Positions 1 through 6,730 of a stretch of DNA of 33,923 bases are shown here, one piece after another. Position 1 is the first letter of the stretch. The number at the start of each line of letters is the position of its first letter. Origin of the DNA: Synergistaceae bacterium (GTDB lineage Bacteria; Synergistota; Synergistia; Synergistales; Aminobacteriaceae); NCBI GenBank assembly GCA_022837505.1, contig JALHFZ010000022.1:1-33923 (forward strand), in the 5' to 3' direction. The notes below the pieces were generated by a model. It was not told the origin of the DNA. It did not search any database and saw only the letters and a program-made list of their open reading frames with translations. Made by a program: the position numbers and the translations under genes.

Positions 1-1038
1 CAGGGCCGATCTGGCCGCCTCCCGGCGAAGCCAGTCTGCGGCCTCCCGTGCTTCCTCCGCCCACCGGAGGAATTCCTCCGCCGTCGCCGTCCCCGCGGAG
101 CGTTTGAGTTTTCTGAGGAGGCCGATCCGCTTTTCGAGGGCCTCCCCCTCCCTCTCCATTTCATTCTGGGCATTTTCGCTGTTCTGTTCTCCGATCAGGC
201 GGATGAACTGCTGAAGGGATGAAAGACCGTCGTTGAACAGCTCCTCCGTCTCGGGGTTCCTTTCAGGCATCTCCTGGAGAAGCTGAAGGCCCGCGTTTTC
301 GATCGTATCGAGGGCTCCTGTCCCCGAGGCCCCTCCGGTGATTCTGAGGAGCATATCCTTCATCCGGCGCCCCTTCTCCACTCTCCGGGAGAGTTCCTCC
401 CATTCCCTTTCCCACTGAAGGTCGCACCCCGGGGTGATCTTGAGGGAGGAAGCGGCGGCAAGGATGGATTCACCATCCTGGAAGCGTTTTTTCAGTTCCG
501 CCTCCTTCGCCTTTCCGGCCCGGAGGTCCCGGTCGCACTGGAGGGCTTCGGAGAAGGTCCTTGAAAGTTCCGCCCGGAGGCGTTCCCCCTCCGCACCGCC
601 GCAGAAATCGACGATTTCGAGCTGCCGGGCCGGATCGAGGAGCTCAATCTGGGCGAACTGGCTCTGGATGCGCATGGATTCGTTCATCACCGAGGAGAAG
701 AGGGAGAGGGGGACCAGTCTCCCCTGGAAGGATGTGCGGTTTCTTCCGCTCCGGGAGAGAATCCTCCTGGCGCAGAGGGAATCTTCCTCTTCTTCATCGG
801 AGAGGAGGGAGGGCTTTCTCCCCCCCTCGAAGGTGAAAAAGGCCTCAACGGACCCCTCCTCCTGCCCCGCCCGGAGAAAGGCCGCCTGCCCCCGCTTTCC
901 GGCGAGAAGCTCAAGGGACCGGACAAGGCTGCTCTTTCCCGATCCGCTCTCTCCGGTAAGGACGGAGAGCCCCCTTCCGAGCCGGAGGGAGGCCGACCCT
1001 ATGCCGCCGATGTTCCTGACGGTGAGTTCCTCGATCAT
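1..1038 (-). CDS. recN: DNA repair protein RecN, N-terminal part (truncated by window edge)
   Basis: SMC-like ATPase of recombinational double-strand-break repair. The frame is open from the ATG at 1038 to base 1, giving 346 residues without a stop; the family is usually about 550, so the C-terminal ATPase half lies outside. The start MIEELTVRNIGGIG is followed by a Walker A loop GESGSGKS at about residues 29-36 (RecN more often has GETGAGKS). A long Glu/Arg/Leu-rich stretch from about residue 140 fits the coiled-coil arm. The start lies 7 bases after the nadK stop and its ribosome site is in the nadK tail. nadK-recN adjacency is common in bacteria. It is the last visible gene of the xseB-ispA-dxs-tlyA-nadK-recN run. 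Confidence 0.88.
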   Translation of the reverse strand, partial: MIEELTVRNIGGIGSASLRLGRGLSVLTGESGSGKSSLVRSLELLAGKRGQAAFLRAGQEEGSVEAFFTFEGGRKPSLLSDEEEEDSLCARRILSRSGRNRTSFQGRLVPLSLFSSVMNESMRIQSQFAQIELLDPARQLEIVDFCGGAEGERLRAELSRTFSEALQCDRDLRAGKAKEAELKKRFQDGESILAAASSLKITPGCDLQWEREWEELSRRVEKGRRMKDMLLRITGGASGTGALDTIENAGLQLLQEMPERNPETEELFNDGLSSLQQFIRLIGEQNSENAQNEMEREGEALEKRIGLLRKLKRSAGTATAEEFLRWAEEAREAADWLRREAARSAL

Positions 1039-1045
1039 GAAAAGG

Positions 1046-1930
1046 TCAGTCCTCCTTCCGGAATCGGACGATTCCCCTGCCCCACTGAAGTTTCTCCTGA
1101 AGAAGATCGTAGTAGTCCCGGATCGGAAGGGTGATGACCTGAATGTCCACATCCCGGCTCATACAGACCTCGATGCGGTCTCCCGGCATGATCTCGTATC
1201 CGAGCTGTCCGTCCTGGGTGACAAGGAGGTCCCGGTGATTGCCCCGGGGGACGAGGGTGATCGTGTCATGTTCCCCCGAGAGGACCGGACGGCTGTAGAG
1301 GGTGTGGGCGCAGATGGGGACGAGGACCATGCAGGGGATGTGCGGAGGGACGATGGGGCCTCCCGCTGACAGGGCATAGGCAGTGGAGCCCGTCGGAGTG
1401 GAGATGATGATGCCGTCGGCGGGGAGGACGTTCAGGAGCTTTTTGCCCATATGGACTTCTATGTGCATGACCCGGGCGAGGGCCCCCTTGGCCAGGACGA
1501 TGTCGTTGAGGGCGAAGAAGGAGTGGATCATCCGGTCGTCCCGGAAGATCTTTCCCTCGAGGACCCGATGGCGGGTAAGGGCGTATTCCCCCCGGAGGAT
1601 GGTCGCTATATCCCCTTCCGCCTCTTCGGGCTTGCCCGAGGCGAGAAAGCCCAGATGCCCCAGGTTTATTCCGTAGAGGGGGATGGGAGATCCGAGGACG
1701 TAGCGGGCCGCCCGGAGGAAGGTGCCGTCTCCGCCGATGACCAGGGAGAAATCTACCTCTTTTTTCCAGACGTCATCCTCGAGCCCCTGAAGGCCCAGAA
1801 CGGAGGCTTCATGGGGAGGGAAGAAAAACTCCACGGAGGATTTTCTTCCCCATTCCAGGAGGATCCGGGCCATGTTCAGGGCGCCGGGCTTTCGTGTATT
1901 GACGAGCATTCCGATTTTCGGGGTTTTCAT
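1046..1930 (-). CDS. nadK: NAD kinase
   Basis: Phosphorylates NAD to NADP in the cytoplasm. It is 294 residues, normal for the family. The diagnostic GGDGT motif is at residues 66-70, with the catalytic Asp at 68. A second conserved block, the STPTGSTAYALSAGGP segment, lies near residue 180 and binds NAD. The ATG at 1930 follows the tlyA stop by 7 bases, with AGGA a few bases upstream. It is co-transcribed with tlyA and recN, a frequent bacterial order. The NAD synthetase gene nadE is in the same window (19604-20344), so both last steps of NAD(P) synthesis are here. Confidence 0.95.
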   Translation of the reverse strand: MKTPKIGMLVNTRKPGALNMARILLEWGRKSSVEFFFPPHEASVLGLQGLEDDVWKKEVDFSLVIGGDGTFLRAARYVLGSPIPLYGINLGHLGFLASGKPEEAEGDIATILRGEYALTRHRVLEGKIFRDDRMIHSFFALNDIVLAKGALARVMHIEVHMGKKLLNVLPADGIIISTPTGSTAYALSAGGPIVPPHIPCMVLVPICAHTLYSRPVLSGEHDTITLVPRGNHRDLLVTQDGQLGYEIMPGDRIEVCMSRDVDIQVITLPIRDYYDLLQEKLQWGRGIVRFRKED

Positions 1931-1937
1931 TGTCCTG

Positions 1938-2756
1938 TCAGTCCTTCCGGAAAAAAAGATGGGCTTCCTCCACGATCTGTTCCGGAGCCGGAAGGAAGTC
2001 CCCCCCGGAGGAACGGGAAAGATGGAGAAGGAATTCGATATTTCCTGTCTGTCCCGTCACGGGGGAGAAACTCAGCCCCGCAGGGTGGAGGTCTGTCTCG
2101 GCGGAGCAGAAGGAGAGAATGTCCTCAAGGACCGAGAGGTGCACTTCCTTCGACCGCACGATCCCTCCCTTGCCGACCCTGCCCTTTCCCGCCTCGAATT
2201 GGGGCTTGATCAGGAGGATTGCCTCTCCGTCGGAGGAGAGGATCCGCTGAAGGGGAGGGAGGAGAAGCTTCAGGGAGATAAAGGAGGCGTCCGCCACGGC
2301 GAGGGCTACGGGTTCGGCGAAGTGCTCCCTTTCAAGGGTGCGGGCGTTTGTCCGCTCCATGACCACTACCCTGCCGTCCCGGCGGAGGGGCCATGCAAGC
2401 TGACCGTATCCCACATCCACGGCGTAGACTTTTTTTGCCCCCCGACTGAGAAGCACGTGGGTGAACCCTCCGGTGGACGCGCCGATATCGACGCAGATTT
2501 TGTCCTCCGGGGAGACTGAAAAGACATCCAGTCCCTTCAGAAGTTTATAGGCCCCCCGGCTGACCCATCTCTCCCCTTCATCCTCCCGCACTTCAAGAAA
2601 AGCCCCGGTTTCCGCGAGGGATGCGGCTTTTTCGACCAGAAATCCGTTGACGGTGACTTTCCCGGCGCATATCAGCTCTTTTGCCCTGGTCCGGGATTCA
2701 GCGAGCCCCCTATCGACCAGCAGGCTGTCTATTCTCTTTTTTTTTGTACTCGCCAT
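1938..2756 (-). CDS. tlyA: TlyA family rRNA 2'-O-methyltransferase (hemolysin A-like)
   Basis: Predicted SAM-dependent 2'-O-methyltransferase of ribosomal RNA; the family is often annotated as hemolysin. It is 272 residues. An S4 RNA-binding domain covers about residues 1-65 (RIDSLLVDRGLAESRTRAKELI). An FtsJ-like Rossmann fold follows, with the SAM-binding motif DIGASTGGFT at 90-99. The start ATG lies inside the 3' end of dxs, a 47-base overlap, with GGTGAG just upstream as ribosome site. The order dxs-tlyA-nadK-recN is a common cluster. The rRNA substrate is inferred from the family, and hemolytic activity should not be assumed. Confidence 0.93.
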   Translation of the reverse strand: MASTKKKRIDSLLVDRGLAESRTRAKELICAGKVTVNGFLVEKAASLAETGAFLEVREDEGERWVSRGAYKLLKGLDVFSVSPEDKICVDIGASTGGFTHVLLSRGAKKVYAVDVGYGQLAWPLRRDGRVVVMERTNARTLEREHFAEPVALAVADASFISLKLLLPPLQRILSSDGEAILLIKPQFEAGKGRVGKGGIVRSKEVHLSVLEDILSFCSAETDLHPAGLSFSPVTGQTGNIEFLLHLSRSSGGDFLPAPEQIVEEAHLFFRKD

Positions 2757-4569
2757 AGAGGCTCACCACCTTGCCGGGGGTCAGACCGCAATATTCGTCC
2801 TGCCGGGCGGTCGTCCCCTGGGGAACGTAGAGATCGGGGACGCCGAGGCGGAACAGGAGGGGGGCCTCCTCCGGGGGGAGGGTTTTCGCCGCCGAGGCGA
2901 TAGCCTCTCCCACTCCTCCGGTCAGATATCCGTCCTCGGCGCTGACCAGAAGGGAGTGGGTGCGGAGGATCGGGAGGATGTCCGGGAGGCAGAGGGGCTT
3001 GATGCACTTCAGATCCACCACCGTGGGGGGAGGAAGGGCCATTCCTTCCGCTTTCTTCCGGGCCTCAAGCATGAGCTGGACAGTCCTTCCGTACCCCAGC
3101 AGAGCCCATTCGGACCCTTCCTCGAGAATTTCGGGGCGGAGAAAATCCGAGGGGAGCCTCTCTTTTTCATTGTCTCCGCCGGAAAGAATCAGGGGAGCCG
3201 TTCCCCGGGGGAAGCGGATGAGGAAGGGGCCCTTCGACTCCGCCGCGCAGGAGAAAAGGCCGTCGAGCTCCCGGACATCCCGGGGGGCCGTCACGGTAAG
3301 GTTGGGGACAGCCCGGCTCCACGGGATGTCCAGGAGGCCGTGATGGGTCTCTCCGTCCTCACCCACGAGGCCTGCCCGGTCCACGGCGAAGATGACCGGA
3401 AGGTTCTGCATGGCCACATCGTGAACGAGCTGGTCCATCCCCCGCTGAAGGAAGGTGGAATAGATGAAGACCACGGGAAGCAGGCCTCCTGCGGCCATCC
3501 CCGCAGCCATGGTGATCATGTGTCCTTCGGCGATCCCCACATCGAAAAAACGGCCGGGAAAGCGGGACGCAAAGGTGTCAAGGCGGCTTCCGCTTTTCAT
3601 CGCCGCCGTGAGGCAGACGATCCGCTCGTCCTTCTCGGCGAGGCGGAGGACGGCCTCCGAGGCCGCTTCGCTCCAGCTCAGGGGAGGAGGGGGGGAAGAG
3701 GGGACGGCGGGCGGGGAGACCCCATGGTACTTCGTGGGGTTTGCCTCGGCCTTTTCAAACCCCTTCCCCTTGAGGGTCACTACGTGAAGAAGTACGGGGT
3801 TGTCGTATTTTTTGGCGAGCTCGAAGACATCCTCCAGTTCCCCCACGTTATGTCCGTCGAAGGGGCCCCAGTAGTTGATATCCATCTCGTCAAAGATATT
3901 CGGGGGCTTCACCATTGACTTGATGTGGTCCTTTATCCTTCCAAGGACGTTCTCAAGGGCCTGACCCCGGGGAAGGGAGGCGCAGGAGTCCTTTATAGCC
4001 TTCTTGAGCCAATTGTACCCCGTGCTTGAACTGAGGCGGGCGAGGTGGGTCGCCAGCCCTCCCACCCTCGGGTTGATGGACATGGTATTGTCGTTGAGGA
4101 CAAAGATCACCTTCGTCCCCGCTTCCCGGGTGTAATTCAGCGCCTCGAAGGCGAGGCCGTTCAGAAGGGAGGCATCGCCGATGACGGCCACCACATGGCG
4201 TTTTTCCCTGCGGATGTCCCGGGCCTTGGCGTATCCGAGGGCCGCCGAGAGGGAGGTGCTGCAGTGCCCCACGTCGAAATGGTCGCAGGGGCTCTCCCCC
4301 CTCTTCGGAAATCCGCTGATCCCCAGCCACTGCCGGAGGGTGGGAAAGCGGTCCTTCCGCCCCGTCAGAATTTTATAGGCATAGGCCTGGTGCCCCACGT
4401 CGAAGATGATTCTGTCCTCAAGGGGGTCGAAGGACCGGAGAAGGGCCAGGATGAGCTCCACCGTGCCGAGGGACGACGCCAGGTGCCCTCCGTTTTTGAG
4501 CACCACGGAGATGATCAGCTCCCGGATCTCCGAGGCCAGGAGTTCGAGGCTTTCGGGGGTCAGGGTCAT
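2710..4569 (-). CDS. dxs: 1-deoxy-D-xylulose-5-phosphate synthase
   Basis: First enzyme of the MEP isoprenoid pathway: condenses pyruvate and glyceraldehyde 3-phosphate using thiamine diphosphate. It is 619 residues with the start at 4569, one base after the ispA stop (TGACATG). An upstream in-frame ATG at 4641 would add 24 residues inside ispA and is less likely. Visible motifs: His29 in KNGGHLASSLGTVE, the ThDP motif GD (131-132) to NDN (159-161), and the transketolase glutamate in the VGIAEGH segment. The ThDP loop reads GDASLLNG, where many homologues have GDGA. dxr and ispG of the same pathway are in the window. The 3' end overlaps tlyA. Confidence 0.96.
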   Translation of the reverse strand: MTLTPESLELLASEIRELIISVVLKNGGHLASSLGTVELILALLRSFDPLEDRIIFDVGHQAYAYKILTGRKDRFPTLRQWLGISGFPKRGESPCDHFDVGHCSTSLSAALGYAKARDIRREKRHVVAVIGDASLLNGLAFEALNYTREAGTKVIFVLNDNTMSINPRVGGLATHLARLSSSTGYNWLKKAIKDSCASLPRGQALENVLGRIKDHIKSMVKPPNIFDEMDINYWGPFDGHNVGELEDVFELAKKYDNPVLLHVVTLKGKGFEKAEANPTKYHGVSPPAVPSSPPPPLSWSEAASEAVLRLAEKDERIVCLTAAMKSGSRLDTFASRFPGRFFDVGIAEGHMITMAAGMAAGGLLPVVFIYSTFLQRGMDQLVHDVAMQNLPVIFAVDRAGLVGEDGETHHGLLDIPWSRAVPNLTVTAPRDVRELDGLFSCAAESKGPFLIRFPRGTAPLILSGGDNEKERLPSDFLRPEILEEGSEWALLGYGRTVQLMLEARKKAEGMALPPPTVVDLKCIKPLCLPDILPILRTHSLLVSAEDGYLTGGVGEAIASAAKTLPPEEAPLLFRLGVPDLYVPQGTTARQDEYCGLTPGKVVSLYGEYKKKENRQPAGR

Positions 4570-4570
4570 G

Positions 4571-5470
4571 TCAGAAGGTCCGTTCCGTGAGATAGTCCGC
4601 CAGACCGGAAAAGAAGGCAGTGTCTCCGGGCAGGTTTTCAAGGGCGGTCACCGCGAGGGCCGTCTGCTCGGAAGCCAGGGAGAGGGCCTTCTCCATTCCG
4701 TAGACGGCGACGAAGGTCTTTTTCTTCTGGGCCGCGTCCTTGCCGGGGGTTTTGCCGAGCTCCTCGGCGGTGGAGGTGACGTCAAGGATATCGTCCACGA
4801 TCTGGAAGGCCGTTCCAAGGTGATTGCCGTAGGCGCGGAGGGAGGCCTGAGCCCCTTCGTCCGCCCCTCCGAGGATGGCCCCCGTCGTCACTGCGGCAGA
4901 GAGAAGGACGGCCGTCTTCTGGCGGGCGATCCTCCAGGGGGTCTCCTCCGAGAGGAGCTCTCCGTCCATGTCGAGGACCTGTCCTCCGCAGATCCCCGAC
5001 GGTCCGAGGGCGGAGGCAAGAAGGGAGAGGGCGCTGCAGATCCGCTCCGGGGCGATCCCCTTTTCCGGAAGTTCCCTGAGGGGGTATTCGAAGGCAAGGG
5101 CCATGAGGGCGTCCCCGGCGAGTATGGCCGTGGCCTCGCCGAAGAGGACGTGGTTCGTCGCCTTCCCCCTCCGGAGGACATCGTCATCCATGGCGGGGAG
5201 GTCGTCATGGATCAGAGACGCCGTATGGATCATTTCAAAGGAAAGAGCGAGGGGAAAGGCCCTCTCCCCCTCGATTCCGAAGAGTTCTGCCCCTTTGAGG
5301 CACAGGGCCGGACGAAGACGCTTTCCTCCGGCCAGGAGAGAATAGGCCATGGAATCCCTGAGTCTGGGGGGCACAAGGGGGGAGCTCTCCCCGCAGAAGG
5401 CCTCGATCCCCCTGTCGATGAAGGCCCTGATCTCGGCAAACTGGCGGGCAAAGTTTCCGAATGTGCTCAT
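4571..5470 (-). CDS. ispA: Short-chain polyprenyl diphosphate synthase (IspA/FPPS type)
   Basis: Adds isopentenyl diphosphate units to allylic primers to make C15 or C20 diphosphates. It is 299 residues from the ATG at 5470, which follows the xseB stop by one base (TGATATG). An alternative ATG at 5518 has a nearby GGA and would add 16 residues inside xseB. The first Asp-rich motif, DDLPAMDDD, is at 89-97, with the two-residue Pro-Ala insertion of type II bacterial enzymes. The second, DDILD, is at 226-230. The residue five before the first motif is Ala84, where typical farnesyl synthases have Tyr or Phe, so the product may be longer than C15. It is flanked by xseB and dxs, a classic order. 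Confidence 0.93.
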   Translation of the reverse strand: MSTFGNFARQFAEIRAFIDRGIEAFCGESSPLVPPRLRDSMAYSLLAGGKRLRPALCLKGAELFGIEGERAFPLALSFEMIHTASLIHDDLPAMDDDVLRRGKATNHVLFGEATAILAGDALMALAFEYPLRELPEKGIAPERICSALSLLASALGPSGICGGQVLDMDGELLSEETPWRIARQKTAVLLSAAVTTGAILGGADEGAQASLRAYGNHLGTAFQIVDDILDVTSTAEELGKTPGKDAAQKKKTFVAVYGMEKALSLASEQTALAVTALENLPGDTAFFSGLADYLTERTF

Positions 5471-5471
5471 A

Positions 5472-5696
5472 TCAGAGGGACTCACTTCCCCTTCTCTCTT
5501 CCGGAAGAGGGATTTCATTTCCGTCCTGAGAGAGGAGTGTCACCCTCTGTCTGGCCTCCGTCAGAAACTTCTGGCATTCTCCGATAAGGCCTATGCCCTT
5601 TTCAAAGAGGGCAAGGGCTTCCTCGAGGGGAAGGGCTTCTTTCTCAAGGCGGGCGACGATTCCTTCGATTTCATCCATTTTGCTGCTGAATTTCAT
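5472..5696 (-). CDS. xseB: Exodeoxyribonuclease VII small subunit
   Basis: Small helical subunit of exonuclease VII, which degrades single-stranded DNA with the XseA subunit. It is 74 residues, normal size. The core MDEIEGIVARLEKEALPLEE, then ALALFEKGIGL, is typical of the family. The ATG at 5696 has a clear GGGAGGA about nine bases upstream. The partner gene xseA, usually just upstream, is not here: upstream lies the divergent rpmB, so xseB leads its operon. xseA must be elsewhere or absent. Confidence 0.92.
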   Translation of the reverse strand: MKFSSKMDEIEGIVARLEKEALPLEEALALFEKGIGLIGECQKFLTEARQRVTLLSQDGNEIPLPEERRGSESL

Positions 5697-5725
5697 GATT
5701 TTTATGTCCTCCCGAAAAAATTATC

Positions 5726-5740
5726 AGCAAATTATTTGCT
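5726..5740. repeat. 15-bp palindrome between divergent xseB and rpmB
   Basis: AGCAAAT-T-ATTTGCT is a perfect 7-bp inverted repeat around one base. Its right arm overlaps the predicted rpmB -35 hexamer (5736-5741), and it lies about 30 bases upstream of the xseB start. Position and symmetry suggest an operator for a dimeric regulator of one or both genes; the regulator is unknown. A chance AT-rich palindrome cannot be excluded. Confidence 0.45.
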
Positions 5741-5764
5741 CCCTGACCCCCTGTGTGATAAAAT
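5736..5764 (+). promoter_or_regulatory. Predicted sigma-70 promoter of rpmB
   Basis: TTGCTC (5736-5741), a 17-base spacer, then TAAAAT (5759-5764). Transcription would start near 5771, about 37 bases before the rpmB ATG, with GAGGGGG (5794-5800) as ribosome site. This is the best-formed -35/-10 pair found in the window. Confidence 0.65.
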
Positions 5765-5807
5765 TCATCCGTTTGAAAGATAATCATCGCAACGAGGGGG
5801 CGAAATC

Positions 5808-6005
5808 ATGGCTAAAGTGTGCGAATGCTGCGGACGGGGGCCTGCTACAGGTAATTCCGTCAGCCATTCCAATCGCCACACCCGCAGGCGTTGGCTTGTA
5901 AATCTTCGTAGTGTGAAGGCTGATGTCGGCGGCGGCGAATCTCTCAGAATGAGGATCTGTGCACGGTGTCTGAGATCCGGCAAGGTGAAGCGGGCGGCAG
6001 TGTAA
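5808..6005 (+). CDS. rpmB: Large ribosomal subunit protein bL28
   Basis: Structural protein of the 50S subunit. It is 65 residues with the L28 signature GPATGNSVSHSNRHTRRRW and the C-terminal LRSGKVKR. Four cysteines, C5, C8, C51 and C54 (CECC and CARC), make it the zinc-binding C+ form. The ribosome site GAGGGGG ends 7 bases before the ATG. It is a single-gene plus-strand unit, divergent from xseB and convergent with thiN, with its own promoter and terminator. Confidence 0.97.
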   Translation: MAKVCECCGRGPATGNSVSHSNRHTRRRWLVNLRSVKADVGGGESLRMRICARCLRSGKVKRAAV

Positions 6006-6024
6006 GAGCACCACTGTATCCATT

Positions 6025-6729
6025 TCAGCCGCAGTATACTCCCAGGGTCCCTGTTTTCAGGGAAATCCTGGGAGTTTTGCCCTTCAGAATTCTGTTGCTC
6101 ACCGCAAAAGGCCTTCCCTGAAGAAGTTCCGCCTCTTCAAGTTCCCATTGTACACCCCGAATTGTCACTCCGGTACAGTCTCCTCCAAGGGGGAGGAGGG
6201 AGAGGTTCTTCCCCTCCGTCTCGTCCATGGCCAGTTCCAGCTCCCCGCCCCCCTCGAGAGGGAAAAGCACCTCCCGTTCATCCGCAAAGGCAAGAACCCT
6301 TACCCCCTTTTCCCGGGCCCAGAAGAGGGAGTATATCCCCGACCAGAGATGGTCGAACCTCCCCCCCCAGCATCCTGTGACCACGGCGCTCCTTTCCGAG
6401 TTCTCCTTCCCCGCCCTGTGAAAGGCGAGCTGAAGATCCGTCCGGTCCTTGTCCCGGGGAAACCGCTCTATCCGCACACCCTCCCGGGAGGCCCTTTCCC
6501 AGATTTCAGGAGGGGTGCTGTCTCCGTCGCCGATAAGCCGGGAGGGGAGAAAGCCTGCCTCAAGGCACGGAACAACCCCTGAGTCCACACACCAGAGTTC
6601 TTTTTCCGGAAAAAAGGTTTTCATCCATGAAAGAGCGGGAGGACGCCCCCCCGAGACGAAGACAAGGGGGACTTCCGTGCCGCCTGAGGAAAATTCCGCC
6701 CGGATCCCCGGAAGAAGAAGAGTTCCCAT
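6025..6729 (-). CDS. thiN: Thiamine pyrophosphokinase
   Basis: Predicted to transfer pyrophosphate from ATP to thiamine, giving thiamine diphosphate, the cofactor of the Dxs in this window. It is 234 residues from the ATG at 6729, one base after the ftsK stop (TGATATG) with GGGGAG upstream; an earlier in-frame ATG at 6786 lies within ftsK. Family features: the N-terminal CVDSGVV, then LIGDGDS, then RFPRDKDRTDLQLA, which carry the acidic and Asp-x-Thr-Asp residues, and a C-terminal beta-rich lobe with VTIRGVQW and a VSN motif. It closes the operon led from the nitrilase/nadE region and is convergent with rpmB, 19 bases apart. Confidence 0.9.
   Translation of the reverse strand: MGTLLLPGIRAEFSSGGTEVPLVFVSGGRPPALSWMKTFFPEKELWCVDSGVVPCLEAGFLPSRLIGDGDSTPPEIWERASREGVRIERFPRDKDRTDLQLAFHRAGKENSERSAVVTGCWGGRFDHLWSGIYSLFWAREKGVRVLAFADEREVLFPLEGGGELELAMDETEGKNLSLLPLGGDCTGVTIRGVQWELEEAELLQGRPFAVSNRILKGKTPRISLKTGTLGVYCG
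6039..6078 (+). terminator. Rho-independent terminator of rpmB, inside the 3' end of thiN
   Basis: CTCCCAGG (6039-6046) pairs with CCTGGGAG (6067-6074), with an inner stem CCCTG/CAGGG around TTTT, then TTTTG. The U-tract is on the plus-strand side only, so it should stop rpmB transcripts about 35-70 bases after the gene. The hairpin lies within the last codons of the convergent thiN gene. Confidence 0.75.
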
Positions 6730-6730
6730 A

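Noticed and set aside
2647..3918. Long plus-strand open frame of 423 codons across tlyA and dxs
   Set aside because: It is antisense to two firmly recognised genes, shows no protein family, and is compositionally biased (Gly, Arg, Glu, His), as expected for a shadow frame in GC-rich DNA.
4406..5587. Plus-strand open frame of about 393 codons opposite dxs, ispA and xseB
   Set aside because: Three real genes cover the other strand; no start signal or family.
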